From assembly GCF_018224615.1 (NCBI RefSeq), contig NZ_JAGTUK010000002.1, positions 310,001 through 374,000 on the forward strand: a stretch of 64,000 nt of DNA. The letters are read 5' to 3'. The stretch is from Microbacterium paraoxydans (lineage in GTDB: Bacteria; Actinomycetota; Actinomycetes; Actinomycetales; Microbacteriaceae). The translations under genes were made by a program, and so were the position numbers. Position 1 is the stretch's first letter. The number at the start of each line of letters is the position of its first letter. Below the pieces are notes generated by a model. It was not told the origin of the DNA. It saw only the letters and a program-made list of their open reading frames with translations, and ran no database searches. Below are positions 16,026-24,332 of the stretch, one piece after another.

Positions 16026-16703
16026 TCAGGCCGTGGCGGCCTGCCGCAGCCAGCGCTCCACCCCGGCGATGTGCGCCGTGGCCAGCGAGGTCGCGAGGGC
16101 GGGGTCGCGCTGGGCGATCGCATCGGCGATCGCCCGGTGCTCCGACAGCGTCCGCTCGACCGCACCGCCCTCGGTGAGACCGCGCCACACGCGCGCCCGC
16201 ACTGTCTGGCTGCTCAGGTGCTCGATCAGGCTCGCCAGGTAGGCGTTGCCGGCCATCGCGACGATCTCCCGATGGAAGCGGATGTCGTGGTCGACGAGCT
16301 CCTCGATGCCGACCGAGGCGTCGATGCCGTCCACCTCCTGCTGCACGGCCGCGATCGCCTCGTCGCTGCCGAGCGTGGCCGCCAGCCCGGTGGCCTGCGA
16401 CTCGAGCATGCGGCGCACCGCGAACATCTCCAGCATCGAGTCGTCGTCGTGCATGTCGACCACGAAAGCGATCGCCTCCAGCAGCAGATGCGGCTCCAGG
16501 CTCGTGACGTAGGTGCCGTCGCCCCGGCGCACGTCGAGCACGCGGATCACCTCGAGCGCCTTGACCGCCTCGCGCATCGAGTTGCGCGACAGTCCGAGGC
16601 GCTCCGACAGCTCCTTCTCCGGGGGAAGGCGGTCGCCGGGGGCGAGCTCGCCCGACACGATCATCGCCTTGATCTTCTCGATCGCCTCGTCAGTGACAGC
16701 CAT
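16026..16703 (-). CDS. GntR-family regulator, FadR/FCD subfamily (putative fucose-pathway repressor)
   Basis: A 225-aa protein: winged helix at residues 5-70 (GDRLPPEKELSERLGLSRNSMREAVKALEV, wing GDGTYV), then an FCD domain with the metal-site residues in DIRFHREIVAMAGN and SEHRAIADAI. ATG 16703 has GGAGG 7 nt upstream. It is divergent from the lactonase gene, with an ACATCGGATGT-like operator between them. It is the local candidate for control of the fucose genes to 22.2 kb. Confidence 0.87.
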   Translation of the reverse strand: MAVTDEAIEKIKAMIVSGELAPGDRLPPEKELSERLGLSRNSMREAVKALEVIRVLDVRRGDGTYVTSLEPHLLLEAIAFVVDMHDDDSMLEMFAVRRMLESQATGLAATLGSDEAIAAVQQEVDGIDASVGIEELVDHDIRFHREIVAMAGNAYLASLIEHLSSQTVRARVWRGLTEGGAVERTLSEHRAIADAIAQRDPALATSLATAHIAGVERWLRQAATA

Positions 16704-16719
16704 GGCGTCATCCTCCCAC

Positions 16720-16734
16720 AGTGATCCGATGTCT
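16720..16734. promoter_or_regulatory. Candidate operator of the fucose-type regulon
   Basis: AGTGATCCGATGTCT matches the palindrome AGACATCCGATGTCT at 13 of 15 positions. It lies between the FadR-type gene and the lactonase gene, just upstream of the lactonase -10 box (CATGAT, 16739-16744). Confidence 0.6.
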
Positions 16735-16750
16735 GCGGCATGATGGGGTC

Positions 16751-17629
16751 ATGCGCCTCCTCGACTCGCATCTGCACCTGTGGGATCCGCGCGCCCTGGA
16801 GTACACGTGGCTGGAGGGCCCGCTGGACCGGAGGTTCGCCGACGACGAGCTCGCCGCGGCGCGCGTCGACCGGGCGACCGAGGAACGGGCGGTGTTCGTC
16901 CAGGCCGAGACGGTCGAGGGCGACTACCTCGCCGAGGTGCGGTGGGTGGCCGAGCGGGCCGAGCGGCTCGGCGTGGTCGGCATCGTCGCGGGTGCCCGGC
17001 TCGACCGCGGCACCGACACCACCGTGCACCTGGAGAGCCTGACCGCCGAGCCCCTGGTGGTGGGTGTGCGGCACAACCTGCAGAGCGAGCCGGACGGGGT
17101 CGCGCTGTCGTCGGCGTTCATCACCGGGGCGCGCGAGGTCGCGGCGCACGGCTGGACGTTCGACGCGTGCGTGCGCGCGGACCAGCTGCCCGACGTGGCC
17201 CGCATCTCGTCTGCCATCCCCGAGCTGCGCATCGTGCTCGACCACCTGGGCAAGCCGCCCGTCGGCACCGCGGCCAGCCCTCTCGCGCCGACCGTGGAGT
17301 GGGAGCGCGACCTGGCCGAGCTCGCGCGGCACCCCGGGGCGTTCTGCAAGGTGTCCGGCCTGCCGGCGGAGGCGGGCGGCGACTGGAGTGCCGCGCAGCT
17401 CGAGCCGTTCCTCGACGCCGCGGCCGACGTGTTCGGGCCGGAGCGCCTGATGTGGGGGAGCGACTGGCCCGTGTCGGCGGTCGGCCCCGAGGCGTCGGGC
17501 GCGTCGGCGACCGTGCACCCGTCCGCCCGCAGCCGCTGGGCCGAGGCCGTGGCGGCGTGGGCGGAGTCCCGCGGGATCGACCGGGACGCACTGTTCCACG
17601 GCACCGCCGCCACCTTCTACGGCCTCTGA
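16751..17629 (+). CDS. Amidohydrolase-family lactonase (probable L-fucono-1,5-lactonase)
   Basis: A 292-aa amidohydrolase of the COG3618 type. The N-terminal HxH metal motif is in MRLLDSHLHLWDP (H7, H9); a later His lies in VLDHLGKPP and the catalytic Asp in WGSDWPV. Members hydrolyse L-fuconolactone or related sugar lactones. The start is ATG 16751, 6 nt after a CATGAT -10 box, so likely leaderless; a longer frame has no support. The neighbouring dehydratase, dehydrogenase, hydrolase and mutarotase make L-fuconolactone the best substrate guess. Confidence 0.83.
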   Translation: MRLLDSHLHLWDPRALEYTWLEGPLDRRFADDELAAARVDRATEERAVFVQAETVEGDYLAEVRWVAERAERLGVVGIVAGARLDRGTDTTVHLESLTAEPLVVGVRHNLQSEPDGVALSSAFITGAREVAAHGWTFDACVRADQLPDVARISSAIPELRIVLDHLGKPPVGTAASPLAPTVEWERDLAELARHPGAFCKVSGLPAEAGGDWSAAQLEPFLDAAADVFGPERLMWGSDWPVSAVGPEASGASATVHPSARSRWAEAVAAWAESRGIDRDALFHGTAATFYGL

Positions 17630-17667
17630 CCCGCCCCACCGGCGGCCTCGCACCGCGGAACGGGAAC

Positions 17668-17698
17668 GGCCCGGCGCCTCACGGGGAGGCACCGGGCC
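17668..17698. terminator. Terminator hairpin between convergent genes
   Basis: GGCCCGG and GCCTC (17668-17680) pair with GAGGC and CCGGGCC (17686-17698), with one C/A mismatch and a 5-nt loop. It separates the lactonase from the converging SDR/FAH transcript. Confidence 0.65.
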
Positions 17699-17716
17699 GG
17701 TCGAGCGTGACGAGGG

Positions 17717-18475
17717 TCACTCGGGGCGGAGCCGCAGCTGCGCCATCCCGCCGTCCACTTCGAGGAACGTACCCGTGGTCGAGCCGGCGCCCGGGCTCAC
17801 GAGGTACGCGACCGCGGCCGCGACCTCGTCCGGGCTCACGAGCCGCCCGTGCGGCTGTCGTGCCTCCAGCGCGGCGCGCTCGGCCTCGGGGTCGGCCGCG
17901 GAGTCGAGCAGCCGTCCGACCCACGGGGTGTCGGCGGTGCCGGGGTTCACGGCGTTGACGCGGATGCCCTCGCGCAGGTGGTCGGCGGCCATCGCGCGGG
18001 TGAGAGCCGACACGGCCCCCTTCGACGCGGAGTACAGCGCGCGCTGCGGCAGCCCGGTGGTGGAGGCGATCGAGGCGGTGTTGCAGACCGCCGCCGCGGG
18101 CGACTTCCGCAGCCACGGCAGGGCGGCCGCGGTGACCCGGGCGATGCCGGTGACGTTGATGGACAGCACGCGCGCCCACTCGTCGTCGTCGTTCGCCGCG
18201 ATGTCGCCCTGTGCGCCCACACCGGCGTTGTTCACCACGATGTCGATGCGCCCGAAGCGTTCGGCCACCGCGGTCACGGCGGCATCGACGCTCGCCCGGT
18301 CGGACACGTCGGCGGTGAACGCGGCGAAGCGCTCGTCGGCGTTGGCCGTGTCGCGGTCGAGGACGGCCACGGTCATGCCGTCCTCGTGCAGGCGCCGCGC
18401 GATCGCGGCGCCGATGCCGGAGGCTCCTCCCGTGACGATGGCGACCAGGCCACCCGTGCCCGCTGCGGTGCTCAC
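17717..18475 (-). CDS. Short-chain dehydrogenase (probable 2-keto-3-deoxy-L-fuconate dehydrogenase)
   Basis: A 252-aa classical SDR. The NAD(P) motif TGGASGIG lies near residues 14-21, NNAG in VVNNAGVG, and the Ser-Tyr-Lys centre in NTASIASTTGLPQRALYSASK. In the non-phosphorylative fucose route an SDR oxidises 2-keto-3-deoxy-L-fuconate to the 2,4-diketo acid. GTG 18475 is chosen because it overlaps the FAH stop (GTGA) and has GGGAG upstream; an ATG at 18487 has no ribosome site. Co-transcribed with the FAH-family hydrolase. Confidence 0.82.
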   Translation of the reverse strand: MSTAAGTGGLVAIVTGGASGIGAAIARRLHEDGMTVAVLDRDTANADERFAAFTADVSDRASVDAAVTAVAERFGRIDIVVNNAGVGAQGDIAANDDDEWARVLSINVTGIARVTAAALPWLRKSPAAAVCNTASIASTTGLPQRALYSASKGAVSALTRAMAADHLREGIRVNAVNPGTADTPWVGRLLDSAADPEAERAALEARQPHGRLVSPDEVAAAVAYLVSPGAGSTTGTFLEVDGGMAQLRLRPE

Positions 18476-19329
18476 TTCTTCTCCCATGCCACGAACTCCT
18501 GTCGCTGTCGGCCGAGGCCGTCGATCTCGATCTCCACCACGTCGCCCGCGGAGAGGTAGGGGTACTTGCCCGACAGCGCCACGCCCTGCGGAGTGCCGGT
18601 GAGGATGAGGTCTCCGGGCTCGAGCGTCACGTACTGCGACAGGTGGTGCACGATCTGCTCGACCGTGAAGATCATGTCGCTCGTGTGGGAGTCCTGTCGC
18701 GGCTCGCCGTTCACGAAGCTGCGCAGCCCGAGCGCGCCGTGGTCCACCTCGTCGGGCGTGACCAGCCACGGACCGGTGGGGTTGAAGCCGAAGGCGATCT
18801 TGCCCTTCGACCACTGTCCGCCGGAGACCGCCATCTGGAAGTCGCGCTCCGACACGTCGTTGGCGGCGACGAAGCCGGCCACGTGCGCCATCGCCTCGTC
18901 GGGGGAGTCGAGGTAGGCGGTGCGACGGCCGATCACGATGCCGAGCTCGACCTCCCAGTCGGTCTTCTCGCTGCCGCGCGGGATGGTGACGGTGTCGTTG
19001 GGGCCGACGACCGTGTTGGGGGTCTTCAGGAAGATGATCGGGATGGTGGGCGGCTCGGATCCGGACTCGGCGGCGTGCGCGGCGTAGTTCATGCCGATGC
19101 AGATCACGGCGCTGGGGCGGGCGATCGGGGCGCCGATGCGCAGCGCGGCCGCGTCGGGCAGTTCGGTCAGCTCCCCGGCGTCGCGTGCGGCGGCGACGCG
19201 GGCAATGCCGTCTCCCGCCAGGAAATCGCCCGTGACATCGGATGTCAGTGGGCGGAGGTCGAGGTAGCGGTCACCCTCCACGAGGACGGGGATCTCTGCC
19301 CCGGGGGTGCCGAGCCGCGCGAACTTCAT
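18472..19329 (-). CDS. FAH-family hydrolase (probable 2,4-diketo-3-deoxy-L-fuconate hydrolase)
   Basis: A 285-aa fumarylacetoacetase-like enzyme. The family signature CIGMNYAAHAAESG is at about residues 77-90. Metal-site acids lie in DWEVELGIVIG and ANDVSERDFQ, and the C-terminal DLILTGTPQGVA loop is intact. FAH enzymes cleave diketo acids by hydrolysis. Next to a fuconate dehydratase and an SDR, the expected reaction gives pyruvate and lactate. It is divergent from the dehydratase with overlapping promoters, and a perfect palindromic operator lies inside its coding sequence near the 5' end. Confidence 0.87.
   Translation of the reverse strand: MKFARLGTPGAEIPVLVEGDRYLDLRPLTSDVTGDFLAGDGIARVAAARDAGELTELPDAAALRIGAPIARPSAVICIGMNYAAHAAESGSEPPTIPIIFLKTPNTVVGPNDTVTIPRGSEKTDWEVELGIVIGRRTAYLDSPDEAMAHVAGFVAANDVSERDFQMAVSGGQWSKGKIAFGFNPTGPWLVTPDEVDHGALGLRSFVNGEPRQDSHTSDMIFTVEQIVHHLSQYVTLEPGDLILTGTPQGVALSGKYPYLSAGDVVEIEIDGLGRQRQEFVAWEKK
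19233..19247. promoter_or_regulatory. Perfect operator-like palindrome inside the FAH gene
   Basis: TGACATC-G-GATGTCA is a perfect 7-1-7 palindrome encoding part of LTSDVTG. It shares the core ACATCGGATGT with the promoter operator centred 153 nt away. Position inside the early coding region suggests a roadblock or looping site. Confidence 0.6.
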
Positions 19330-19375
19330 GATTCTCCTGATCGTTCGGGAGGCCGCGTCGAGGCGGCCGGTCTCG

Positions 19376-19409
19376 TTGACAGTATAGACATCGGATGTTT
19401 ACACTCCAA
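19376..19409. promoter_or_regulatory. Overlapping divergent promoters of FAH and fuconate dehydratase genes
   Basis: Plus strand: TTGACA (19376-19381), 18-nt spacer, TACACT (19400-19405). Minus strand: TTGGAG (19409-19404), 17-nt spacer, TATACT (19386-19381). Both share one spacer holding the ACATCGGATGT operator, so one bound repressor would block both directions. Confidence 0.7.
19388..19398. promoter_or_regulatory. ACATCGGATGT operator
   Basis: Perfect 5-1-5 palindrome between the -35 and -10 boxes of both divergent promoters. Related sites occur at 16720, 19233 and (half-conserved) 24333. Confidence 0.72.
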
Positions 19410-19450
19410 GGGATCCGCACGGAGAAGTCCCGTGCATGGAGAGGAACCCC

Positions 19451-20746
19451 GTGAGCCGTATCGTCGCCCTCGACACCACCGACATCCGCTTCCCGACGTC
19501 GCTGAGCCTGGACGGGTCGGACGCCATGAACCCCGACCCCGACTACTCCGCCGCGTACGTGATCGTGCGCACCGACGCGGCCGACGGCATCGAGGGTCAC
19601 GCGTTCGTGTTCACGATCGGCCGGGGGAACGACGTGCAGGTGGCCGCGATCGACGCCCTCGCCGGGCACCTGGTGGGCCGCGAGCTCGAGCCGCTGCTCG
19701 ACGACATGGGCGGCACGTTCCGCGAGCTCATCGGCGACTCCCAGCTGCGGTGGCTCGGACCCGAGAAGGGCGTGATGCACATGGCCATCGGCGCCGTGAT
19801 CAACGCGCTGTGGGATATCAAGGCCAAGCGCGCCGGGCTGCCCCTGTGGCAGCTGCTCGCCCGCATGACCCCGGAGGAGCTCGTCGACCTGGTCGACTTC
19901 CGCTACCTCACCAACGCCCTCACCCGCGACGACGCCCTGCAGATCCTGCGGGCCGCCGAGCCCGGTCGGGCCGAACGCGAGCAGCAGCTCCTCGCCACGG
20001 GCTACCCGGGCTACACCACCAGTCCGGGCTGGCTCGGCTACTCCGACGAGAAGCTCGAGCGCCTCGCCCGCGAGGCCATGGCCGACGGGTTCACGCAGAT
20101 CAAGCTCAAGGTCGGCGCCGATTTGCAGGACGACATCCGCCGGTTCCGCAAGGCGCGCGAGGTGTGCGGCCCCGACTTCCCGATCGCGATCGACGCGAAC
20201 CAGCGCTGGGAGGTGTCGGAGGCGATCGAGTGGGTGAACGCGCTCGCCGAGTTCCACCCCGCGTGGATCGAGGAGCCCACGAGCCCCGACGACATCCTCG
20301 GGCACGCCGAGATCGCGCGCGGCGTCGCCCCCATCCGCGTCGCCACCGGCGAGCACGCGCAGAACCGCATGATCTTCAAGCAGCTCCTCCAGGCGGACGC
20401 GATCTCGGTCATGCAGATCGACGCCGTGCGCGTCGCCGGCGTCAACGAGAACATCGCCAACCTGCTGCTCGCGGCCAAGTTCGGCGTCCCGGTGTGCCCG
20501 CACGCGGGAGGCGTGGGGCTGTGCGAGGCCGTGCAGCACCTGTCGATGTTCGATTTCGTGGCCGTCTCCGGCACGCGCGAAGGGCGCCTGATCGAGTTCG
20601 TCGACCACCTGCACGAGCACTTCGTGGTGCCTACCGACATCCGGGGCGGCTCCTACACGGCCCCGACCGCGCCCGGCACGGGCATGGAGATGAAGGCCGA
20701 CAGCATCGCGGAGTACACCTGGACGGGTGCGCATGTCCACGCCTGA
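19451..20746 (+). CDS. L-fuconate dehydratase (enolase superfamily)
   Basis: A 431-aa enolase-superfamily enzyme. It dehydrates L-fuconate to 2-keto-3-deoxy-L-fuconate. Visible marks are [17 protein letters not shown] at the capping domain, K218-x-K220 in IKLKVGA, metal ligands D248, E274 and E301, and H351 in PHAGGVG. This set and the flanking sequence match the characterised Xanthomonas enzyme family closely. GTG 19451 is chosen because GGAGAGGA lies 5 nt upstream and the residue numbering then fits the family; ATG 19436 is the alternative. Confidence 0.92.
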   Translation: MSRIVALDTTDIRFPTSLSLDGSDAMNPDPDYSAAYVIVRTDAADGIEGHAFVFTIGRGNDVQVAAIDALAGHLVGRELEPLLDDMGGTFRELIGDSQLRWLGPEKGVMHMAIGAVINALWDIKAKRAGLPLWQLLARMTPEELVDLVDFRYLTNALTRDDALQILRAAEPGRAEREQQLLATGYPGYTTSPGWLGYSDEKLERLAREAMADGFTQIKLKVGADLQDDIRRFRKAREVCGPDFPIAIDANQRWEVSEAIEWVNALAEFHPAWIEEPTSPDDILGHAEIARGVAPIRVATGEHAQNRMIFKQLLQADAISVMQIDAVRVAGVNENIANLLLAAKFGVPVCPHAGGVGLCEAVQHLSMFDFVAVSGTREGRLIEFVDHLHEHFVVPTDIRGGSYTAPTAPGTGMEMKADSIAEYTWTGAHVHA

Positions 20747-21701
20747 GCGACTGCGCGTCCCCGCCCTCGGCTACGGCGCCGCGAACGTCGGCAACCTGTT
20801 CCGGGCGCTGAGCGACGACGACGCCTGGGCGGTGCTCGACGCCGCGTGGGAGAGCGGCATCCGCTTCTACGACACCGCGCCGCACTACGGGCTCGGCCTG
20901 TCGGAGCGGCGGCTCGGCGCGTTCCTGCGCACCAAGCCCCGCGACGAATACGTGCTGTCGACCAAGGTCGGCCGGCTGCTGCGCCCCAACCCCGACCACG
21001 CCGGCGGGCTCGACACCGCGAACGACTTCCACGTGCCGGACGACCTGCGGCGCGTGTGGGACTTCTCGGCCGAGGGCATCCGGGCGAGCCTGGACGAGTC
21101 GCGCGAACGGCTCGGCATCGACCGCATCGACCTGCTCTACCTGCACGACCCGGAGCGGCACGACCTCGACCTCGCGCTCGCGGAGGCCCTGCCCGCGCTC
21201 GAGCAGCTGCGCGCGGACGGCGAGGTGACCGCGATCGGCATCGGCTCGATGGTGTCGGAGGCGATCGCGGCGTCGGTGCGCTCCGCCGACCTCGACCTCG
21301 TGATGGTGGCGGGGCGCTACACGCTGCTGGAGCAGCCCGCCGCGGTCGAGGTGCTTCCCGCCTGTCGCGACACGGCGACGGGGATCGTGGCTGCCTCGGT
21401 GTTCAACTCCGGGCTCCTCGCGTCGGACGAACCCCGCCGCGACGGCCGCTACGAGTACGGGCAGCTCCCCGATGCGCTGTGGGATCGGCTCGTGCGCATC
21501 GCCGCCGTGTGCCGCGACCACGGGGTGCCGTTGCCCGCGGCCGCGATCCAGTTCCCGCTGCAGTCCGACGTGGTGCGCTCGGTCGTGGTGGGCGGCAGTC
21601 GTCCGGCGCAGCTGCGGCAGAACGCCGAGTACGCTGCGCTGGAGATCCCCGCGGCGCTGTGGGAGTCCCTCGCCGCCGAGGAGCTCATCCCCACGGCCTG
21701 A
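20733..21701 (+). CDS. Aldo/keto reductase, probable L-fucose (D-threo-aldose) 1-dehydrogenase
   Basis: A 322-aa AKR barrel with the tetrad D47 and Y52 (FYDTAPHYG), K78 (STKVGR) and H138 (YLHDPE). Insertions such as [20 protein letters not shown] are typical of aldose 1-dehydrogenases, which oxidise L-fucose to its 1,5-lactone. It overlaps the dehydratase stop by 14 nt and is followed 31 nt later by the mutarotase gene, so the first steps of the pathway are co-expressed. ATG 20733 is favoured over GTG 20727. Confidence 0.85.
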   Translation: MSTPERLRVPALGYGAANVGNLFRALSDDDAWAVLDAAWESGIRFYDTAPHYGLGLSERRLGAFLRTKPRDEYVLSTKVGRLLRPNPDHAGGLDTANDFHVPDDLRRVWDFSAEGIRASLDESRERLGIDRIDLLYLHDPERHDLDLALAEALPALEQLRADGEVTAIGIGSMVSEAIAASVRSADLDLVMVAGRYTLLEQPAAVEVLPACRDTATGIVAASVFNSGLLASDEPRRDGRYEYGQLPDALWDRLVRIAAVCRDHGVPLPAAAIQFPLQSDVVRSVVVGGSRPAQLRQNAEYAALEIPAALWESLAAEELIPTA

Positions 21702-21732
21702 CGCCGCCGACACCCGACCGAGAGGAGCCGTC

Positions 21733-22152
21733 GTGCTCGAAGGAATCCACCCGCTGCTCACCGGCGAACTGCTGCTGCACCTCGACCGGATGGGCCACTC
21801 CGACGCGGTGGTGGTGGCCGATGCGCACTTCCCGGCGTGGGGGATCGGCGCGCGCGTGGTCGACCTGCCGGGCACCACGACCCCGGAGGTCGTCGCCGCG
21901 ATCCGCACGGTGCTGCCGCTCGACGATGCGCCCGGTCTCGATCTGATGACCTCGGCCGACGGCGAGGTGCTCGACGTGCAGCGCGAGCTCATGGCGGCCG
22001 CGGGCACCGAGGTGGCCTCGACGCGGTTCGTCGAGCGGTTCGCGTATTACGGGGTGGCGAAGGAGGCCTACCTCCTGGTGCGCACGGGGGAGACCCGCAA
22101 GTACGGCAACGCGCTGCTCCGCAAGGGCGTGGTGGGCCACCCCTCGGCCTGA
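21733..22152 (+). CDS. fucU: L-fucose mutarotase (RbsD/FucU family)
   Basis: A 139-aa RbsD/FucU protein. The FucU pattern is clear: MLEGIHPLLTGELLLHLDRMGHSD with the active-site His (H22), and the C-terminal TGETRKYGN segment. FucU converts alpha- and beta-L-fucose. GTG start at 21733 after GAGAGGAG. Last gene of the dehydratase/AKR/mutarotase operon; its stop lies only 4 nt from the converging LacI stop. Confidence 0.9.
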   Translation: MLEGIHPLLTGELLLHLDRMGHSDAVVVADAHFPAWGIGARVVDLPGTTTPEVVAAIRTVLPLDDAPGLDLMTSADGEVLDVQRELMAAAGTEVASTRFVERFAYYGVAKEAYLLVRTGETRKYGNALLRKGVVGHPSA

Positions 22153-22156
22153 GGCT

Positions 22157-23158
22157 TCAGTCGCCCACGGTGGACGCGCGCACCACGAGCTCGGCGGGGA
22201 ACGGCGTCGCGGCGGGCGGCGGGGCGGCGGGGTCGGCGAGCTGCTGCAGCAGGGCGGCGCCCGCGGCGCGTCCGATCGCGTAGCCGGGCTGGCGCACGCT
22301 CGTGAGCGGCACCACGCCCTGGTGCGCCTCGGCCACGTCGTCGAAGCCGACCAGCGCGACCTCCTCCGGCACGCGGATGCCGTGGCGCAGCAGCTGCGTG
22401 AGCACGCCGAGCGCGACCATGTCGTTGGCGGCGAATACGGCGTCGGGGCGCTCGTGCGGCGGGAGGGCGGCGATGCGCTCGCCCGCGCGGAGCCCGTCCT
22501 CGGTCGCAAGGTGCTCCACGTCGACCACCGACACCGTGGCGTCGCTGCCGGCGACGGCCTCGCGCAGCCCGGCCAGACGGTTGTTCGACTCGGCGACCGC
22601 GGGATTGCCGAGGAACAGCAGCCGGCGCCGCCCGAGCGACAGCAGGTGCTCGCCCGCCAGCCGCCCGCCGCCGTGGTCGTCGAACGTGATCGAGGCGACG
22701 GTGGGGGAGTCGCGGATGGGGCCGATCACGACCGACCGGATGCCGCGTTCGGCGAGCTGCTCGAGCCGGGGCACCACGTCGCCGAGCGGGTAGATCACGA
22801 TGCCCTGCACGCGGTGGGCTTCGAACATGTCGATGTTGCGTCGCTCGCGTTCGTCGTCGCGGTCGCTGTTGCTGAAGAACAGCGACCAGCCGCCCTCGCG
22901 GGCCACGTCGTCGACGCCGCGGGACAGGTCGTGGAAGTAGGGCAGCCAGGCGTCGAGCAGGATCAGCGCGAGCGCCTTGCTGGCTCCGGCCCGCAGCTGC
23001 CGTGCCGACTCGTTGGGCACGAACCCGAGCTGCTCGATGGCGGCGCGCACCTTCTCGCGACTGGCGGCGCCGAGCACGTGCGGGTGGTTGAGGTAGTTCG
23101 AGACGGTCGAGGAGGAGACCCCGGCGAGGGCGGCGACGTCTTTCACGCTCGCGGGCAT
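22157..23158 (-). CDS. LacI-family transcriptional repressor
   Basis: A 333-aa LacI protein with an intact N-terminal helix-turn-helix (VKDVAALAGVSSSTVSNYLN, residues 5-24), a hinge ending in ARQLRAG, and a periplasmic-binding-type sensor domain (ALILLDAWLPYF...DDVAEAHQGVVPLTSV). ATG 23158 has GAAGGAG upstream; the longer frame runs into its own operator region. Divergent from the epimerase gene across a gap with two identical palindromes, so it represses that gene and probably itself. Confidence 0.9.
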   Translation of the reverse strand: MPASVKDVAALAGVSSSTVSNYLNHPHVLGAASREKVRAAIEQLGFVPNESARQLRAGASKALALILLDAWLPYFHDLSRGVDDVAREGGWSLFFSNSDRDDERERRNIDMFEAHRVQGIVIYPLGDVVPRLEQLAERGIRSVVIGPIRDSPTVASITFDDHGGGRLAGEHLLSLGRRRLLFLGNPAVAESNNRLAGLREAVAGSDATVSVVDVEHLATEDGLRAGERIAALPPHERPDAVFAANDMVALGVLTQLLRHGIRVPEEVALVGFDDVAEAHQGVVPLTSVRQPGYAIGRAAGAALLQQLADPAAPPPAATPFPAELVVRASTVGD

Positions 23159-23220
23159 CGGTCTCCTTCGTGGGTGCGCGGCCGGGCGGCCCCGGTGGCG
23201 GGACCAGGCTAGCGCAGGGA

Positions 23221-23234
23221 TTGGCACGTGCCAA
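23221..23234. promoter_or_regulatory. LacI operator O1
   Basis: TTGGCACGTGCCAA, a perfect 14-bp palindrome of classic LacI type, 9 nt upstream of the -35 box of the epimerase promoter. Confidence 0.85.
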
Positions 23235-23242
23235 GAAAGTTC

Positions 23243-23272
23243 TTGACAGCTCGTCCCCGGCGGACGTAGCGT
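23243..23272 (+). promoter_or_regulatory. Promoter of the epimerase gene
   Basis: TTGACA (23243-23248), 18-nt spacer, TAGCGT (23267-23272). It is bracketed by the two LacI operators, whose centres are 67 nt apart. Confidence 0.7.
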
Positions 23273-23287
23273 GTGTCGAACCCGGAC

Positions 23288-23301
23288 TTGGCACGTGCCA
23301 A
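23288..23301. promoter_or_regulatory. LacI operator O2
   Basis: Second exact copy of TTGGCACGTGCCAA, downstream of the expected start of transcription, where binding would block elongation or support looping with O1. Confidence 0.85.
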
Positions 23302-23343
23302 TTCGGACGGCGACGGTGCCGCACACCCGCCGGGAGAGGTGCC

Positions 23344-24213
23344 ATGAACATCGGCTGTCACGGACTCGTCTGGACCGGAACCTTCGACGCCGACGGCATC
23401 CGTCTCGCGGTCGAGAAGACGAAGCAGGCCGGGTTCGACCTGATCGAGTTCCCGCTGATGGACCCCTTCACGTTCGACGTCGAGGCCGCCAAGGCCGCCC
23501 TGGCCCAGCACGGGCTCGCAGTCAGCGCATCGCTCGGGCTGTCCGACGCGACCGACGTCACGAGCTCCGACCCCGAGGTGGTCGCGGCGGGCGAGGCGCT
23601 GCTGCTCCGGGCGGTCGACGTGCTCGCGGAGCTGGGCGGCACGCACTTCTGCGGTGTGATCTACAGCGCCATGAAGAAGTACATGGACCCGGTCACGCCC
23701 GAGGGGCTCGCGAACAGCCGCCGCACGATCGCCAGGGTCGCGGATCACGCCGCGCAGCGCGGGGTGTCGGTGTCGCTCGAGGTGGTCAACCGCTACGAGA
23801 CGAACGTGCTCAACACCGCGCGGCAGGCCCTGGCGTACCTGGCCGAGGTCGACCGGCCGAACCTCGGCGTGCACCTCGACACGTACCACATGAACATCGA
23901 GGAGTCGGACATGTTCGCGCCGGTGCTCGACGCTGCCCCCGCCCTGCGCTACGTGCACATCGGCGAGAGCCACCGCGGGTACCTCGGCACGGGCACGGTC
24001 GACTTCGACACGTTCTTCAAGGCGCTCGGGCGCATCGGCTACGACGGTCCGATCGTGTTCGAGTCGTTCTCCTCGGCCGTGGTCGCGCCCGACCTCAGTC
24101 GCATGCTCGGCATCTGGCGCAACCTGTGGAGCGACAACGACGAGCTCGGCGCGCACGCCAATGCGTACATCCGCGACAAGCTCGTCGCGGTCGACTCCAT
24201 CCGTCTCCACTGA
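23344..24213 (+). CDS. Sugar-phosphate isomerase/epimerase TIM barrel (ketose 3-epimerase-like)
   Basis: A 289-aa xylose-isomerase-like barrel of the D-tagatose/D-allulose 3-epimerase group. The metal ligands are E146 (SLEVVNRYE), D179 (HLDTYHMN), H205 (YVHIGESHRG) and E240 (VFESFS), with R211 next. This set keeps the exact spacing of the Pseudomonas tagatose 3-epimerase. The substrate is a ketose of unknown identity. It stands under LacI control and 188 nt before a ribose-type importer, suggesting it isomerises the imported sugar. Confidence 0.85.
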   Translation: MNIGCHGLVWTGTFDADGIRLAVEKTKQAGFDLIEFPLMDPFTFDVEAAKAALAQHGLAVSASLGLSDATDVTSSDPEVVAAGEALLLRAVDVLAELGGTHFCGVIYSAMKKYMDPVTPEGLANSRRTIARVADHAAQRGVSVSLEVVNRYETNVLNTARQALAYLAEVDRPNLGVHLDTYHMNIEESDMFAPVLDAAPALRYVHIGESHRGYLGTGTVDFDTFFKALGRIGYDGPIVFESFSSAVVAPDLSRMLGIWRNLWSDNDELGAHANAYIRDKLVAVDSIRLH

Positions 24214-24247
24214 GCGGATCCGCACGGCTCCGCGGCGGGTTGAGATC

Positions 24248-24265
24248 AAGATGTTATTACAGGTC
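24248..24265. promoter_or_regulatory. AACCTGT-type operator upstream of the ribose-type importer
   Basis: On the minus strand GACCTGTAATAACATCTT matches AACCTGTAATGACAGGTT at 14 of 18 positions, with the left arm nearly perfect. It would link the importer to the rbsK/aldolase and 31.6-36.9 kb operons. Confidence 0.5.
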
Positions 24266-24283
24266 TTCCCTCGCCGCGGATCG

Positions 24284-24302
24284 TTAGATACATTTAGATA
24301 CA
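24284..24302 (+). repeat. Short direct repeat in the importer leader
   Basis: TTAGATACA occurs twice (24284-24292, 24294-24302) at a 10-nt period, one helical turn, in an AT-rich patch that stands out in this GC-rich DNA. Possibly a regulator or polymerase contact site. Confidence 0.5.
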
Positions 24303-24303
24303 A

Positions 24304-24325
24304 CTTGCACTGACCCGGGTGCAAG
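24304..24325. promoter_or_regulatory. Inverted repeat at the importer promoter
   Basis: CTTGCAC-N8-GTGCAAG, perfect 7-bp arms. TTGCAC could serve as -35, with CAGAAT (24329-24334) as -10 after 18 nt. Regulator unknown. Confidence 0.5.
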
Positions 24326-24332
24326 ACGCAGA

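Noticed and set aside
13825..22152. RbsD and FucU as duplicates of one gene
   Set aside because: The two proteins differ in length and active-site context and sit in different pathways under different operators.
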